This document shows positions 5,986 through 6,497 of a DNA stretch of 6,497 nt, one piece after another (the first letter of the stretch is position 1; each line of letters starts with the position of its first letter). A program made the position numbers and the translations under genes. The notes under the pieces were generated by a model. It was given only the letters and a program-made list of their open reading frames with translations, searched no databases and was not told the origin of the DNA. The stretch spans positions 1 to 6,497 of the forward strand of contig USIC01000050.1 of assembly GCA_900554555.1 (NCBI GenBank), in the 5' to 3' direction. This DNA is from an uncultured Solobacterium sp. (GTDB taxonomy: Bacteria > Bacillota_I > Bacilli_A > Erysipelotrichales > Erysipelotrichaceae).

Positions 5986-6338
5986 GGGGCTGTCATGGTT
6001 TCGACAGGTTTATGTTTGATTTGTGCGGCAGTGGAGTGGTGACCTAATCACTAAATAAATTTAAACGCAAATAGAACAAATAGTTTCGCTTTTGCTGCCT
6101 AAGAACGCTAGATGCGTTGCAGCAACCCAATCAATGCTTTAGCCATTCTGTATTGATTGCGTAAATAAATGGATACGGTGAACCCAATGCCTGTAGGGGG
6201 AACCCGACAATTTACAGGTAAATTCAATAACTTGTTCGCTCACTGTCGTGGTTATTGTCTTACTTTACAGTGAGATAAACTGTAGATGCGCAAATGTGGG
6301 ACTATTCTTGGACAGGAGTTCGACTCTCCTCAGCTCCA
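5986..6338 (+). ncRNA. ssrA: tmRNA (SsrA RNA)
   Basis: tmRNA acts as both tRNA and mRNA to rescue stalled ribosomes and tag their products for proteolysis. The acceptor stem pairs GGGGCTG (5986-5992) with CAGCTCC (6331-6337), including one G-T pair, with discriminator A6338. The T-arm is AGGAG / TTCGACT / CTCCT just before it. The 5' domain has the tmRNA hallmark GGTTTCGACAGG. ATTTGtGCG near 6020 pairs with CGCAAAT near 6290 to form helix 2. The tag frame is at 6067-6102. Helix 5 follows: GCTGC (6094-6098) with GCAGC (6119-6123), and AACGC (6104-6108) with GCGTT (6114-6118). Pseudoknot 2 is clear: CAATCAAT (6128-6135) with ATTGATTG (6152-6159), and loop CCATT (6143-6147) with AATGG (6168-6172). 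CCTGTA/TACAGG (6190-6195/6213-6218) and CTCACTGT/ACAGTGAG (6239-6246/6267-6274) are the main stems of the next two pseudoknots. After A6338 the DNA reads CTG, so CCA appears not to be encoded. Confidence 0.97.
6067..6102 (+). other. tmRNA tag reading frame (ANRTNSFAFAA)
   Basis: Starting at resume codon GCA (6067-6069), the frame encodes A-N-R-T-N-S-F-A-F-A-A and stops at TAA (6100-6102). The placement is supported by the position before helix 5, the GCA-AAT opening (as in the E. coli tag ANDENYALAA) and the Ala-Ala end. It ends in -AFAA rather than the common -ALAA or -AVAA. The tag should direct rescued proteins to ClpXP-type proteases. The resume codon could only be misassigned if an earlier codon is used, and none in frame fits. 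Confidence 0.9.
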
Positions 6339-6345
6339 CTGAACG

Positions 6346-6375
6346 ATAAAAACGACCTTAGAGTCGTTTTTATTA
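6346..6375 (+). terminator. Intrinsic terminator of ssrA
   Basis: ATAAAAACGAC (6346-6356) and GTCGTTTTTAT (6363-6373) form a perfect 11-bp stem with a 6-nt loop CTTAGA; the right arm contains TTTTTATT. It begins 8 nt after the mature tmRNA end. The symmetric A/T flanks mean it could also work on the opposite strand. Confidence 0.85.
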
Positions 6376-6412
6376 TGATCATGTATAAAGAATTTGAATA
6401 TTATGAATCACA

Positions 6413-6441
6413 TTGTTAGTTATAGTAAACTGTGCTAATCT
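6413..6441 (+). promoter_or_regulatory. Weak candidate promoter at the right edge
   Basis: TTGTTA (6413-6418), a 17-bp spacer and TAATCT (6436-6441) with TGn before it (6433-6435). The -10 is poor. It would point to a gene beyond the window. Nothing else is recognisable in 6376-6497. Confidence 0.25.
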
Positions 6442-6497
6442 AAAACTGAAGTTAGCTTAAATTTTGAACTAATAATGAAGTTGTTATGTGTGTTTTT

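Noticed and set aside
6475..6497. Short open frame starting at ATG 6475 and running off the edge
   Set aside because: Only seven codons are visible and no Shine-Dalgarno precedes it, so a gene cannot be supported.
1..6497. Mobile elements, CRISPR arrays, toxin-antitoxin pairs or phage attachment at the tmRNA 3' end
   Set aside because: ssrA is a common integration site, so I looked for a repeat of its 3' end downstream and for an integrase; neither is present within the window. No spaced repeats or transposase motifs were seen.

Overview
The window is ordinary low-GC, Gram-positive (Firmicutes-type) chromosome. AT-rich DNA, purine-rich Shine-Dalgarno sites, extended -10 promoters and short hairpin-plus-T-run terminators all fit. 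The core is the conserved block secG - rnr - smpB - ssrA. A class such as Erysipelotrichia would suit the base composition and the polytopic GDPD upstream, but that placement is an inference. All genes lie on the + strand. I see no phage genes, transposases, CRISPR arrays or horizontally acquired islands.

Left part (1-2688). The window opens inside a membrane-anchored glycerophosphodiester phosphodiesterase whose 5' end is cut off. A 153-bp gap follows, holding a perfect TATAAT box and a long imperfect hairpin. Next is an unrecognised 348-aa polytopic membrane protein with a glutamate-rich C-terminal tail.

Middle (2689-5868). secG has its own strong extended -10 promoter, with a perfect 8-bp inverted repeat over its -35, and a terminator that starts in its stop codon. 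rnr (RNase R) follows after a 92-bp leader containing a direct repeat and an inverted repeat. Its last 20 bases overlap smpB, whose ribosome binding site lies inside rnr. smpB ends at a strong terminator.

Right part (5869-6497). ssrA (tmRNA) has its own promoter. Its tRNA-like domain, tag frame (ANRTNSFAFAA) and several pseudoknot helices can be traced by eye. The 3' CCA is apparently not encoded. A strong terminator follows, then about 120 bp with only a weak promoter candidate.

Functionally, SmpB and tmRNA perform trans-translation on stalled ribosomes, and RNase R degrades the faulty mRNA and structured RNA. SecG belongs to the SecYEG translocon. I found no convincing new biological system. 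The most useful leads are the inverted repeat at the secG promoter, the hairpin before the unknown membrane protein, the -AFAA tag ending, and the unencoded CCA of tmRNA.
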